Numbered from the stretch's first letter, positions 9,694 through 19,395 are shown. The stretch is DNA of 64,000 nt from DATBAX01 sp963723765 (GCA_963723765.1 CAVRSD010000011.1:1-64000); one strand, 5' to 3'. Notes: generated from the sequence alone by a model not told the origin. Numbers and translations: made by a program.

Positions 9694-12501
9694 TTATTCC
9701 AGATCCCGCCAGTTTGGGCCTACTCCTATTTCAACCAATAATGGCACGGTCAGCGGGTGGACTTTTTCCATCTGGTCGCGGACTAACGTTCGCATGAGTT
9801 CGATTTCGGCTTCGGGGACTTCGAAGACTAACTCGTCGTGGACTTGCAAAGTCATTCTGGATTTCAGACCGCGTTCGATCAAGGCCGCGTCGATACGAAT
9901 CATGGCGATCTTGATCAGATCGGCGGCGGTGCCCTGGAGCGGGGTGTTGACGGCGGTGCGTTCGGCAAAGCCGCGCTGGTTGGCGTTCTTGCTGTTGATG
10001 TCGGGGATGGGACGGATGCGCCCGAAGAGAGTTTTTACGGACTGATCGCGCCGGGCATCTTCAAGAGTTCGGTCGATGAAGGTACGCACGCCCTGGTACC
10101 TCTCGAAATAAGCAATGATAAATTGCTTGGCTTCGCCGGGATCGATACCGAGTTGCTGCGAAAGTCCAAAGGCCGACAATCCGTAGACGATGCCGAAGTT
10201 CACGACTTTGGCCTGGCGACGGTGATCGGAAGTGACCATGAGTGGCGGCACACCGAAAACCTGTGAAGCGGTCAGGGTGTGAATGTCGTCTCCGCGGCGA
10301 TAGGCTTCGACAAGCAACGGATCTTTGGAGAAATGGGCCAGCAGACGCAATTCGATCTGCGAATAATCCGCTGCAAGTAAAACGTGGCCAGGTTCGGCGG
10401 TGAACGCGGCGCGAATCTCGCGGCCAAGTTCGGTGCGGATGGGGATGTTTTGCAGATTGGGGTTGGTGGATGAGAGACGTCCGGTCGCAGTTCCGGTTTG
10501 ACCAAAGGTGGTGTGCAGACGGCCGCTCGCAGGATTCAGTAGTGCGGGAAGTGCGTCCACGTAGGTGGATTTGAGTTTGGAGAGCTGGCGGTAGTCCAAA
10601 ACCATCCGTGGAACTTCGTGTACAGAAGCCAGGCCTTCCAGCACGTCGACCGCGGTCGATATTTTTTTACCCTTGCCATATTTCACCGGGATGGGAAGGT
10701 TCAGCTTGTTAAAGAGCGCGTCCCCTAATTGTTTGGGCGAATTGATATTGAATTCGAAGCCGGTGAGGTCGTAGATCTGTTTGGCTTTGGCAGCGATTTC
10801 GCCGGTGAGTCGCGACGACATTTCCGCGAGCACGGGACGGTCAATCTTTACGCCGGCCTGTTCCATGCGCGCCAGAACCGGGACCAGCGGGAGGTCAATC
10901 TCCTGGTAAAGCTTGAGCAATCCGGCATGTTCAACTTCACGACGGAGAGAAGTGGTGAGGCGCCCGGCGATGTCCGCCGCTTCCGGCAAGTTGCCGCTCC
11001 ACTGCAAATTCAATCGGCGAAATGCCACGTCCGCCAGGCGATGCGAGGATGCGGTGGGATCGATGAGATAGGAATACAGCATGGAATCGTGTTGCACGTT
11101 GCGCAGAGTGGTGGAGTGCGGAGCGAGCGCGTGAACCGCAGATTTGTAATCGTGAATAGTTTTAGGAAGATTTGCGTCTGCCAGAGCTGCGTCCAGCCGA
11201 TGGGCGGCGGCAGAATCCAGGGCGATCGAGACCGCAGAGCCAGGAGCGGCTGAGATCGCAATAGTGCGCGCGAGCGGCGTGGGCACGGGTTCTGTGGTGA
11301 AAGCCAGCATGGCGTCCTGGGGTTCGGCTTCGTCGGTTTCTTCTTCGCTTTCGAGGGGAGTAGTGATTTCGGCTTCGACTGCGATTGCGAGTGAACCACT
11401 GGCGGGGATCGCCTGCAATACGGCTTCTACGTCCGCGGCGGAGATTGCTTCGAGATACCGGGCCTCGGTGACTTCGACTACCGGCGAGATTTCTTTGAGC
11501 AGAGAAGTGAATTCAAGCTCGGTGAATAGCGTCCGGAGAGCTTCGAGATCGGGCGTTCCCATTTTCATGGCGGCCACGTCGAGCTCAACGGGAACGTGGC
11601 AGTCAATGGTTACCAGCTGCTTGCTGAGTAAAATGTTTTCGCGGTTGTTTTGTAGAGATTCGCGATAGGTTTTCTTCTCCACTTCCGCGGCGCGATCGAG
11701 GGCGGCTTCGACCGAGCCAAAACGCTGGATGAGATCCACGGAGCCTTTGTCGCCGATGCCGGGCGCGCCGGGAATGTTATCGACGGAGTCGCCACGCAGG
11801 GCCATGACGTCGATGACGCGGCTGGGTGGGACGCCGAGAATTTCCTCTACTTTCGCGGCGTCACAGATCAGGTTGTCCTTGGGCGGATTTAGGACCAGCA
11901 CGCGGTCGTTGACCAGTTGCAGCATGTCCTTGTCGCTGGAAACCACGTAGACACCGAAGGACTGCGCAGCGGCTTGCGTGGCGAGGGTGCCGATCAAGTC
12001 GTCCGCTTCGTAGCCTGCGAGTTCAAGGATCGGGATGCGGTAAGCCTCGAGCGCGCGCCGGATGTAGGGGATTTGCTGCGCCAACTCGGCAGGCATTTCG
12101 CTGCGGTTGGCTTTGTATCCGTGATACTCGGCCTCCTGAAACGTTTGCGTTTTCAGATCGAAACGGCGGACCCCGGTGATGGCTTCGGCCTGCTTATCAC
12201 GAAAAGTGGGAGCGGCCACGTCGAAGACGGCGGCGAGATATTCGGGAGAAAAATCGTCACGCAGTTTGCGCAGCATGTTGACGAAAACATAAGTCGCCGC
12301 AGTGGGCAGACCTGTCTTGGTAGACATGCCACGCTGGCGCGACATGGCGTGGTAGGCGCGAAAGATGAACGACATTGCGTCGATGAGGAAAATCTGCCCC
12401 TTAGTGCCGAGGTCTGGTTGCGGACGAGGAGCTGGTTGGGACGAGGCGACGGTTGTTACGCCGTCAGGGGAAGCAGTCGAAGCTTTTTTTCGGGAAGGCA
12501 A
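9694..12501 (-). CDS. polA: DNA polymerase I with degenerate proofreading domain
   Basis: PolA fills repair gaps and removes primers. The 935-residue protein has a Ser/Pro-rich N-terminal extension (1-30), the 5' nuclease (about 35-300; LIDAMSFIFRAY, YEADDLIGTLA, PGIGDKG), a 3'-5' exonuclease-like domain (about 350-545) and the polymerase (about 550-935). Polymerase motifs are complete: motif A LLAADYSQIELR (near 710), motif B RRQAKVVNFGIVYG (near 761) and motif C QVHDELVFE (near 886). In the middle domain the metal ligands are lost: VEAE replaces the DTE-type motif, YKSA replaces LKYD, and no DADVT-like motif is seen. An acidic insert lies at 385-396. Proofreading is therefore probably absent, as in Taq polymerase. 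Confidence 0.96.
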   Translation of the reverse strand: MPSRKKASTASPDGVTTVASSQPAPRPQPDLGTKGQIFLIDAMSFIFRAYHAMSRQRGMSTKTGLPTAATYVFVNMLRKLRDDFSPEYLAAVFDVAAPTFRDKQAEAITGVRRFDLKTQTFQEAEYHGYKANRSEMPAELAQQIPYIRRALEAYRIPILELAGYEADDLIGTLATQAAAQSFGVYVVSSDKDMLQLVNDRVLVLNPPKDNLICDAAKVEEILGVPPSRVIDVMALRGDSVDNIPGAPGIGDKGSVDLIQRFGSVEAALDRAAEVEKKTYRESLQNNRENILLSKQLVTIDCHVPVELDVAAMKMGTPDLEALRTLFTELEFTSLLKEISPVVEVTEARYLEAISAADVEAVLQAIPASGSLAIAVEAEITTPLESEEETDEAEPQDAMLAFTTEPVPTPLARTIAISAAPGSAVSIALDSAAAHRLDAALADANLPKTIHDYKSAVHALAPHSTTLRNVQHDSMLYSYLIDPTASSHRLADVAFRRLNLQWSGNLPEAADIAGRLTTSLRREVEHAGLLKLYQEIDLPLVPVLARMEQAGVKIDRPVLAEMSSRLTGEIAAKAKQIYDLTGFEFNINSPKQLGDALFNKLNLPIPVKYGKGKKISTAVDVLEGLASVHEVPRMVLDYRQLSKLKSTYVDALPALLNPASGRLHTTFGQTGTATGRLSSTNPNLQNIPIRTELGREIRAAFTAEPGHVLLAADYSQIELRLLAHFSKDPLLVEAYRRGDDIHTLTASQVFGVPPLMVTSDHRRQAKVVNFGIVYGLSAFGLSQQLGIDPGEAKQFIIAYFERYQGVRTFIDRTLEDARRDQSVKTLFGRIRPIPDINSKNANQRGFAERTAVNTPLQGTAADLIKIAMIRIDAALIERGLKSRMTLQVHDELVFEVPEAEIELMRTLVRDQMEKVHPLTVPLLVEIGVGPNWRDLE

Positions 12502-12524
12502 CGAATAAGTTTATCAGCCGCACA

Positions 12525-13052
12525 CTATTCGAAGCTGATCGTGAAGTCCGCCTTCACCAGTTTGCTGTGCGGGCCGCCGGGCGAGTTGCGAAAAACCAGA
12601 TGATAGTTCTGGGGCTGGTCCACGGTGGCGGGCACGTGATAGGTCACGGTCTGACTGTGAGCCGGGTCCACGGTATAGGTGGCGGTGCCCTGGCGGCTAT
12701 GCACGAAATCGTCGAATTCTTCGTCGGTCAGTACCAGGAGGTCGACATCAGCAGTCTGGTTACTGACCAAATCGCCGTTCGCGTTCTTGGCAAATGACTC
12801 GAAGCTTCCGTGCAACATGGGTTTGACAATGTGCGCGGGCACGGGAAAGGCAAACTCTTCGTAGGTTTTTACCGCAAATGTTTTGTGCAGGAAATTATTG
12901 GCCGGCTGGGGTTTGGAAACGACGATGTGATCGACCGAGGTCGGCTGGTCAGCGGCGTCCGGTGTTGACTGCGGTTTCGAGCAAGCACCGAAGGACAGCA
13001 GAAGAACGCCCACCAGCAACCACGGAAGTTTTCTGGTCATTCTTGATGCCAT
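12525..13052 (-). CDS. Predicted lipoprotein of unknown function
   Basis: A 175-residue protein begins with a basic segment, a hydrophobic stretch (8-20) and the lipobox LSFGAC with Cys near 24, so it is probably an outer- or inner-membrane lipoprotein. The mature part is polar with no cysteine and no domain I recognise. It contains several beta-like segments (for example TATYTVDPAHSQTVTYHVPA). It lies 23 nt upstream of polA on the same strand and may be cotranscribed with it, although no functional link is evident. The second Met (residue 5) could also serve as start. Confidence 0.8.
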   Translation of the reverse strand: MASRMTRKLPWLLVGVLLLSFGACSKPQSTPDAADQPTSVDHIVVSKPQPANNFLHKTFAVKTYEEFAFPVPAHIVKPMLHGSFESFAKNANGDLVSNQTADVDLLVLTDEEFDDFVHSRQGTATYTVDPAHSQTVTYHVPATVDQPQNYHLVFRNSPGGPHSKLVKADFTISFE

Positions 13053-13111
13053 CCCTGAATACTGTCCTTCAGATTCCGTGTAATTCTACCGTCTGACGCT
13101 TCGCTTCAGAG

Positions 13112-13705
13112 TTACTTGCCCGGTTTTCCGTACTCGGTGGTGTAGTGCAGTTTGATCTCGCCGCAGGTGCCACGTTCGGGGGAATACACCACACAGGTAT
13201 CGAAGGGACGAGAATACACGTGCAAGCTTACCGCCCGCTGATTGAACTCACGCGGATTGAGCACGCGATGGACAGGCTCGAGCGGATCGACGGCACAGGG
13301 ATGAGCGGGGTTCATTTCCACGGTGTCCGCCGTTTTCAACTGGGAGATGCCTTCATCCAGCTTTTGTGAAATCACGCGGAAATTCTCGACCTGCAAGCGG
13401 CCAATTGGTACCGCCATCCAACAATTCTGGTCACGATGGTTGTGTACGGAACTCGCCTGGCCGACTTCCCAGCAAATTGCGACCAATTCATAGAGCGGGG
13501 TTTTGTCGATGAGGTTGCGAGTGTAGTGCTGGCCGTCCCAGTTAAGGTAGGGAGTGAGGGTCTTGGCGCTGACGTGCGTGTGCAGAAGGAAATTAAAGAT
13601 ATGCTCGGTGGGGCCAAATGCTGACTCAGGAAACTTTCGCAACTCCGCCACGAAATCCTGGATGGAAACTTGTTTCGCTGCCGTCTCCGTATTCATGTTT
13701 TTCAC
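13112..13705 (-). CDS. Cysteine dioxygenase (type I, cupin)
   Basis: The enzyme oxidises L-cysteine to cysteine sulfinate with O2 and mononuclear iron. The cupin motifs are clear: VHNHRDQNCW supplies His88 and His90, and PVHRVLN supplies His146, completing the 3-His iron site. Cys95 and Tyr164 (SLHVYSRPFD) are placed so that the thioether-type Cys-Tyr cofactor is conceivable, but this alignment is approximate. The C-terminal stretch CVVYSPERGTCGEIKLHYT is typical. At 197 aa it is of normal length. It stands between queA and the lipoprotein on the same strand; Met4 is an alternative start. A thiol dioxygenase with a related substrate, such as 3-mercaptopropionate, cannot be excluded. Confidence 0.9.
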   Translation of the reverse strand: MKNMNTETAAKQVSIQDFVAELRKFPESAFGPTEHIFNFLLHTHVSAKTLTPYLNWDGQHYTRNLIDKTPLYELVAICWEVGQASSVHNHRDQNCWMAVPIGRLQVENFRVISQKLDEGISQLKTADTVEMNPAHPCAVDPLEPVHRVLNPREFNQRAVSLHVYSRPFDTCVVYSPERGTCGEIKLHYTTEYGKPGK

Positions 13706-13790
13706 CTGCGCTTGAGGACATTATATCGCCTGGGTGCGGGCGATCGACTCGTGTGTGCATAGATTAGTTTCTTCGGTTACTCCACTTCTG

Positions 13791-14861
13791 CTAATCAAGG
13801 AACATGCAATCGCCATAGGAATAGAACCTGTAGTGTTGCTCGACGGCGTGATTGTAGGCGGCGAGCACCGATTCTTTTCCCGCGAAGGCACAGACCAGCA
13901 TGAGCAAGGTCGATTCCGGCAGATGGAAATTAGTCAGCAAACCGCCCACCACACGAAATTCATAGCCGGGATAAATAAAGATATCGGCTTCACCGCTTCC
14001 AGCCTCGACCTTTCGCATGCCGGACCGTTGGGCGGAATATTCGAGTGTCCGCGCAGTGGTTGTACCCACAGCGATAATTCGCCGTCCTGCAGCCAAGGCG
14101 CGATTGATGGCTTCGGCGGACTCGGGAGAAATATTGTAGGACTCACAATGCAGCTTATGTTTTTCCACTTCATCGACGCGCACTGGCTGAAACGTTCCTA
14201 ATCCAACATGCAGCGTGATTTTGGCCATCTCGATTCCCCGTTCACGCATGGCAGCAAGAATTTCGCTGGTGAAATGCAGCCCGGCGGTTGGGGCAGCAAC
14301 TGATCCTGGTTCCCGGGCATAGACGGTCTGGTAGCGCTCCCTATCTGCGGGTCGGTCGGCACGATCAATGTAAGGCGGCAAGGGGATGTGGCCTAGCCGA
14401 TCGAGGGAAGCGAAGAAATCGGGTACTGGCTTAAAACGGATACGGCGTGCTCCGAAGCTGCCTCGCGACATGACTTCGGCTTGGAGTTCGCTGGTATCCC
14501 CAAAGACCAATTGATCTCCGACGCCAATCTTCCGTCCTGGGCGCACCAGGCAGTCCCATTCATTCGTCTCCGGGGAGACTTGGCGGGTGAGGAGCACCTC
14601 AACTTTCGCCACCGGAGATTCGGTTGGATTCGGTTCGCGGGCGAGCCGACGACCGAAAAGTCGTGCCGGGAAGACCCGTGTGTCATTGAAAATGACCATA
14701 TCGTCGGGCCTGAGGAGGTTGGGGAACTCACGAAAATGACGGTCGTGGAGATCACCCGACGCGCGCTCCAGCTGCAGCAATCGGGCTCCCGCCCTGTCTG
14801 CAAGCGGCTCTTGCGCAATGAGTTCGTCCGGTAGGGAGAAATAGAAGTCAGAAACCAGCAC
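13791..14861 (-). CDS. queA: tRNA preQ1(34) S-adenosylmethionine ribosyltransferase-isomerase
   Basis: QueA transfers and isomerises the ribosyl part of S-adenosylmethionine onto preQ1 in tRNA, the penultimate chemical step of queuosine synthesis. The N-terminus VSDFYFSLPDELIAQEPL, the MVIFNDTRVFPARLFG segment, ERYQTVYAREPGSVAAPTAG, HVGLGTFQPV and LLTNFHLPESTLLMLV are family hallmarks. At 356 aa it is full length and ends with the usual FYSYGDCMFLD. It is transcribed away from the aldolase gene at 14999. No other queuosine gene is seen in the window. Confidence 0.97.
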   Translation of the reverse strand: MLVSDFYFSLPDELIAQEPLADRAGARLLQLERASGDLHDRHFREFPNLLRPDDMVIFNDTRVFPARLFGRRLAREPNPTESPVAKVEVLLTRQVSPETNEWDCLVRPGRKIGVGDQLVFGDTSELQAEVMSRGSFGARRIRFKPVPDFFASLDRLGHIPLPPYIDRADRPADRERYQTVYAREPGSVAAPTAGLHFTSEILAAMRERGIEMAKITLHVGLGTFQPVRVDEVEKHKLHCESYNISPESAEAINRALAAGRRIIAVGTTTARTLEYSAQRSGMRKVEAGSGEADIFIYPGYEFRVVGGLLTNFHLPESTLLMLVCAFAGKESVLAAYNHAVEQHYRFYSYGDCMFLD

Positions 14862-14924
14862 AGAACTTGATTATAGATTCGGCGGGGGTGGCCAGCTGGA
14901 CTGAAAATGAGGGAATAAAATCGT

Positions 14925-14953
14925 TTGTTTCAGTCAACCGGCTGCGATACTAT
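14925..14953 (+). promoter_or_regulatory. Possible promoter of the aldolase gene
   Basis: TTGTTT (14925-14930) and TACTAT (14948-14953) are separated by 17 nt, each matching the sigma-70 consensus at four positions. They lie about 45 nt before the ATG at 14999, in the divergent gap with queA. Moderate sequence support only. Confidence 0.35.
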
Positions 14954-14998
14954 ACGCGCATTGGTTCGGGACCCCACCCAGCCGCTCCCTAAAATTGC

Positions 14999-15781
14999 AT
15001 GCCCAGTGAACGACAATACCGGCGTGAAATTGTGCTGTTCGGCAAGATGCTGCATGATCGCGGCTATGTAGCCGCCATGGACGGCAATCTTTCGGTTCGT
15101 CTGGATGATCGACACATCCTGGCCACGCCAACTTCCATGTGTAAGGGGATGATGCGGCCGTCAGACCTGGTCATTGTGGACATCGAGGGAAACCGTGTAT
15201 CGGGACGCCGGGCGGTTTCCAGCGAAATCGGCATGCACCTGCTGATTTACAAACTGCGTCCGGACATACACAGCGTGGTGCATGCCCATCCGAAAACGGC
15301 CACTGGGTTTGCCGCCGCGGGCATCGCGCTGAATAAGCCTCTGGTATGCGAAGTGGTGATCGGGCTGGGATCGATTCCGCTTGCGAAATACGGCACGCCC
15401 GGCACGCCCGAACTGGCGGACGCACTGGCGCCGTTGGTGCCTCAGTATGACGCTATTCTCATGTCGAATCATGGGGTAGTCACTTACGGCAGCGACCTGC
15501 ATCAGGCGTATATGAAGATGGAAACCGTGGAGCACTTTGCCGAAATCGCGCTGGTTACCCATATGCTTGGACGGCAGCAACCGCTCAGCGGTCAAGATCT
15601 TGAGAAGCTGATGATCGTGCGCCACAAATATCAAGGATTGAAATCCGCCGCCCCCCTGCCTTTGGCAGTCACTTACGCTAATGCCGAAAGCACTTACCAC
15701 GATGGGCCGACGGTTGTGTCCGAGAAGGAAATTCCGCAATCGATTTCAGTGCGGAGCCGGGTTTCCGGGCGCTCGCGCTAG
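14999..15781 (+). CDS. Class II aldolase/adducin family protein
   Basis: This is a cytosolic zinc enzyme of the fuculose-phosphate aldolase / ribulose-5-phosphate 4-epimerase fold. Visible elements are AMDGNLSVRL at the N-terminus, the catalytic acid in SSEIGMH (Glu76) and the zinc ligands HAHP (His95, His97) and SNHGVV (His158). At 260 residues it carries a C-terminal extension of about 40 polar residues beyond the usual family length. The substrate cannot be told from sequence. Members can act on sugar phosphates, methylthioribulose-phosphate or related compounds. It is monocistronic and divergent from queA. Confidence 0.88.
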   Translation: MPSERQYRREIVLFGKMLHDRGYVAAMDGNLSVRLDDRHILATPTSMCKGMMRPSDLVIVDIEGNRVSGRRAVSSEIGMHLLIYKLRPDIHSVVHAHPKTATGFAAAGIALNKPLVCEVVIGLGSIPLAKYGTPGTPELADALAPLVPQYDAILMSNHGVVTYGSDLHQAYMKMETVEHFAEIALVTHMLGRQQPLSGQDLEKLMIVRHKYQGLKSAAPLPLAVTYANAESTYHDGPTVVSEKEIPQSISVRSRVSGRSR

Positions 15782-15953
15782 GCGGATTCGTGAGGTTCCT
15801 TCGGACTTAGTCTATCGGTTCCACATTCCAAGTCCAACATACCGCAAATGGCATTAACCCGGCTTTGAGTGAAATTGCCTGATCACAACGGTTACGCGAT
15901 TTCAAGTATTCTTCCGACATGAACGCTTTTGGCAAGGGTGCTTCCGCGTTTTC

Positions 15954-16391
15954 ATGCTAGTAGTTGTCATGCAGTCTTCTGTGACAGGGCAAGCCGCCCG
16001 GAAAGACGCAGAACTTGAAATCCGCGAGGCGATTATCCGCTTTCAGATTAAGACTTGGGAGCTCACTGCCGATTCGTACTGTGTTTCGATCAATGGGAAA
16101 GACCCACACGAAGAATTCCTCAAACGCTTTCAACCGCTTCCTGTTAAAGGCGCATCCGGCTGTCGTAAGAAAACGATAGGCAAAGTGCAGATCTCTGTTC
16201 TCGATAAACGGACTGGAAAGCTTGCAGTCATTTTCGACCTTGGCTCAATCCGTTGGCTGTCGGATGGAAAAGTAGAAGTCGAAGGCGGGTACGTTTGCGG
16301 AAGTCTATGCATGGCGGAAGGCACTTACCATGTTGTCCAAGAGTCAAGAGGCTGGGTTGTCACAAAATTCGACCAAGCCGTAATTTCATAA
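15954..16391 (+). CDS. Unknown small protein, probably exported
   Basis: A 145-residue protein starts MLVVVMQSSVTGQAARKD, which looks like the second half of a signal peptide ending at GQA. The mature part is mixed alpha/beta with four Cys (near 43, 69, 114 and 118) and no family I recognise. No in-frame ATG exists upstream. A short frame starting with ATG at 15919 gives MNAFGKGASAF and would supply the missing N-terminus if one base had been lost near 15950. The true start is therefore uncertain, and the gene may carry a lesion. Confidence 0.6.
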   Translation: MLVVVMQSSVTGQAARKDAELEIREAIIRFQIKTWELTADSYCVSINGKDPHEEFLKRFQPLPVKGASGCRKKTIGKVQISVLDKRTGKLAVIFDLGSIRWLSDGKVEVEGGYVCGSLCMAEGTYHVVQESRGWVVTKFDQAVIS

Positions 16392-16525
16392 CCAACAGTT
16401 ATCCCGCATGTCCCTGAGGACAAACTGGCGAAAATCGCAATTGCACCCACAATCTGGTTTTCGGTTCTACACGCTTATCTGCTAGCTTTACATTTCAAAG
16501 CGGGAGCCAAATTAATTCCAACCGA

Positions 16526-17002
16526 TCAGACTTTCGATTTCTTGGGTCGCGCCGAGGTGAGGATTCCCGAAAACTTCTGGACGCCTTCCCGCAATTTAGT
16601 CCAGCTTTCGAACGCCCGATCGACGGATGTCTGCTTCTCTTCCTCATCGGCGAAACCTGCGCTCTGCATTTTCTCGGCAGCCGCAGCGAAGCGTTTCGCG
16701 CTTACGTCATCCATGGTAAGAAAACGGAAAGCTTGCGCGAGCCTCACACCATCGGCCCCGGTTTGCAGAAATTCAATGTGGGCATTCACTTTGCCGAAAA
16801 CTGTGCCTAAAGTGATTTCAGCGGAGGTTCCCTCGGGGACAGCCCCTTTCGCAAGCAGAACCGATCCCCCGGTCAGCGAAAGGCGCTGGATTGTTCCCAG
16901 AAACTTCTGCTGATCGACCGTAAATATGGCTCGTTCCTGGTTGGGGACATGGATCCGAGGCGGCCGGTTGTGTTTGGTGAGTTTGTCAATCTTGCGAGGC
17001 AT
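16526..17002 (-). CDS. PilZ-like domain protein
   Basis: From ATG 17002 the protein has 158 residues, starting MPRKIDKLTKHNRPPRIHVP. It has a PilZ-like beta barrel with QRLSLTGGSVLL in the place of the D/NxSxxG motif, followed by a helical tail rich in Glu and Lys. The canonical RxxxR of c-di-GMP binders is only partly recognisable, so nucleotide binding is uncertain. An open frame extends upstream to 17200, but those 66 residues look non-native. Similar stand-alone PilZ-like proteins are common in Acidobacteriota, as general knowledge. Confidence 0.6.
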   Translation of the reverse strand: MPRKIDKLTKHNRPPRIHVPNQERAIFTVDQQKFLGTIQRLSLTGGSVLLAKGAVPEGTSAEITLGTVFGKVNAHIEFLQTGADGVRLAQAFRFLTMDDVSAKRFAAAAEKMQSAGFADEEEKQTSVDRAFESWTKLREGVQKFSGILTSARPKKSKV

Positions 17003-17196
17003 TGTATGTAGGATTACAACTGGATCGAGAACCGTCAATGTTACGTAAGTGTGTTCGATAACGGACAAGGGAAATAGGCGGGGAGCTTTTCGATGGCTCC
17101 CCGCCACAAGGCCTTCGATAGCCACTGATAGGTCCCCAACGGCGTCTGACGCAACGCGGAGAAAAGCTAGAACACTCCTTGGCAGGGGTGGAGTTT

Positions 17197-19395
17197 TCAC
17201 TCTCCGCCGATTCTGAAACGGATACCGGCGCGGAAGTTGATGCCCAAGGCCGGATAGCCCACGACTTCCTCGTAGAACTTATTGGTGGCGTTCTCGATGT
17301 TCAGATAAGTGGTGATGCGTGAGGTCCACGCATACCAGCCGCCCAGGTCCACCCGTACGTATCCAGGCGAATGTTGCACGCCAAATCCGTCGAAATCTGA
17401 GTCTGTCCGCCAACCCACGAAGCTGGCTCCCACATTCGTGCTCCATTTGGTTCCGAGATAGCTAAACAACGCCGTGGCTGAATGCTTGGGACGCCGCAGC
17501 AGAGGTTGTCCTGCTTCCATGCGGGGATCGCAGAAAGTGGCTGGAGTACAGAACGGGGCTTCAAGGATTTGGGTCGAGGTGTAGGTATATCCCGTATTCA
17601 GAGAAAGATTCCGCCAGATTTTCCCCTGTAGTTCGATTTCGGCTCCCTGTGCGAAAGACTTGTCCACGTTGACATATTGTCCGATGAAGGTCGTAGGGTC
17701 GGTGGCATAGTCGATCCGGTTGAAGAAGTAATTGTTGAAGTATGTAGCGCTAAAAACATATCTGCCGCCCAGCAGGTTTTGTAGAAATCCGGTCTCGAAT
17801 GACCGGCTTCTCTCCGGTTTGAGATTAGGGTTAGGGATGCTGTAGGGAGGGCCGGCAAACATTTCCTCCAGGCGAGGCTCCTTGAATCCTTTCGCGTAGG
17901 AAAAGCGGAGACGGGTGCCGGAGAAAGTCTTGCCTCCATGTAAGGCCAGGAAAGTCAATGCCACACGGGGGACGCCGTAATCCCCAAACGCACTGTTGTG
18001 AACGAAACGCCCCCCGACTACGGCGGAAAGCCGTCCCAGAGTGAAAATTTGCTGTAAGTAGACGTCGTCATCCTGGCGGTGGCCGTCGGAGAGAGCGCTG
18101 ACGCTGCCCACGTCCCCGTTTTCTTGTTCGAAACGGTAGCCTACGGTGGTGTGGGTCCAACTGCGTTCGGAGTAGTCGCCCTGATATTCGAATCCGGCCC
18201 GATTGATGTGGGCGATCGTGTCATAGAGAAAATTAATATTGCCGAACTCCGGCGAAATGCGTCCAGGGGTTGGCTCGGGATCGGCATTGGTGCTCTGGTA
18301 GCGATATTCAAAACCAGTAAAGCGATTTTGCCAGCCCGACGGAGTATTCAAAGTAAGTTCGAGACTGCCCAGAAGATTATTCAAGCGCGCATACTCAAAC
18401 TGGTCTGGCGGAATCGGGGGACTGCCCTCGAAGTTCCACTCATCGGACACGCCGGTAAAGCTGTTGGAATGGCGCAGCCGAAGGCGCAGCGAGACTTCAT
18501 CGTTAATTTTCACTCCCACGTTTCCGCCCTGGAGTGAATCTGAATAGCCGTTATTGATGCCCTGGCCGTTGGTATTGAACTGATTGGCAAACAGGTTGTA
18601 GTCGAAGATATTGTGGGCGCCGGACAACGATGCGTATCCGTCGGCAGTAGAAAAGTTTCCGCCATCGGCGCCGAAGCGCAGCTCGGGAGTTTCGGTGCTG
18701 CCGGTGCGCGTCGTGACCTGCACCACGCTGGTCATGGCGTCGGAGCCGTAAAGCGTGCTTTGGGTACCACGCAGGAATTCCAGATGATCGGCTTCGGCAA
18801 GCGGGAGGGTCCCGAAATCGAAAGTGCCGCCGGGTTCGTTGATGGTGACGCCATCCACGATCACTTTGTTGTAGCGAGATTCGCCGCCCTGTACAAAGAG
18901 CGACGACAGACCGCCGCGCTGGCCGGCAGTATTGATGACCGCACCGGGCAGGAAACGCAAAGCATCGTTGGCTGCCACTGGATTCATGAGCTGCAACTGG
19001 GCTGCGCTAAGAGTTTCAACATTTGCGCCCGATTCTTCGCCGGGAATCAGAGTGCGAGTCGCGGTGACGACAACCGTCTCGGCGGCGGGAGCGAGCCGGA
19101 GTTGAACGGTGATCATGTCGGAGGGAGAAGAGGGCAGGTTGTGGGTCTCCGGGGCAAACCCGGCCGCCAGGACTCGAATATGGGATGGAGCCGAGGCTGT
19201 GTTCTTGAACACCACCACACCCTCGGCGGAAGTGAGTCCTACCGCGGAGGAGTTGGGGTTGTCGTTTTCAGACAACTCCACCTGCGCGCCGGAGACGGCG
19301 GCAGACTGAGGATCGATTACTTTGATTTTAAGGTCGGAGGCGGAAGCCACCGCCAGCAGGGACAATACACTTGCAAGAACACAAAAGAACCGCAT
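17197..19395 (-). CDS. TonB-dependent outer membrane receptor, BtuB-like
   Basis: The 732-residue protein starts MRFFCVLASVLSLLAVASAS, a signal peptide. A carboxypeptidase-regulatory-like beta domain (about 22-105), a plug domain (PVAANDALRFLPGAVINT, SLFVQGGESRYNKVIVDGV) and a 22-strand-type barrel follow. The start ATG 19393-19395 has an ideal AAAGGAGGAG ribosome binding site. A cobalamin riboswitch lies directly upstream at 19434-19613, so the natural substrate is most likely vitamin B12 or a related corrinoid, taken up with TonB energy. The open frame can be extended to 19476, but that part lies in the riboswitch. The C-terminus ends FRIGGE rather than in an aromatic residue. Confidence 0.93.
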   Translation of the reverse strand: MRFFCVLASVLSLLAVASASDLKIKVIDPQSAAVSGAQVELSENDNPNSSAVGLTSAEGVVVFKNTASAPSHIRVLAAGFAPETHNLPSSPSDMITVQLRLAPAAETVVVTATRTLIPGEESGANVETLSAAQLQLMNPVAANDALRFLPGAVINTAGQRGGLSSLFVQGGESRYNKVIVDGVTINEPGGTFDFGTLPLAEADHLEFLRGTQSTLYGSDAMTSVVQVTTRTGSTETPELRFGADGGNFSTADGYASLSGAHNIFDYNLFANQFNTNGQGINNGYSDSLQGGNVGVKINDEVSLRLRLRHSNSFTGVSDEWNFEGSPPIPPDQFEYARLNNLLGSLELTLNTPSGWQNRFTGFEYRYQSTNADPEPTPGRISPEFGNINFLYDTIAHINRAGFEYQGDYSERSWTHTTVGYRFEQENGDVGSVSALSDGHRQDDDVYLQQIFTLGRLSAVVGGRFVHNSAFGDYGVPRVALTFLALHGGKTFSGTRLRFSYAKGFKEPRLEEMFAGPPYSIPNPNLKPERSRSFETGFLQNLLGGRYVFSATYFNNYFFNRIDYATDPTTFIGQYVNVDKSFAQGAEIELQGKIWRNLSLNTGYTYTSTQILEAPFCTPATFCDPRMEAGQPLLRRPKHSATALFSYLGTKWSTNVGASFVGWRTDSDFDGFGVQHSPGYVRVDLGGWYAWTSRITTYLNIENATNKFYEEVVGYPALGINFRAGIRFRIGGE

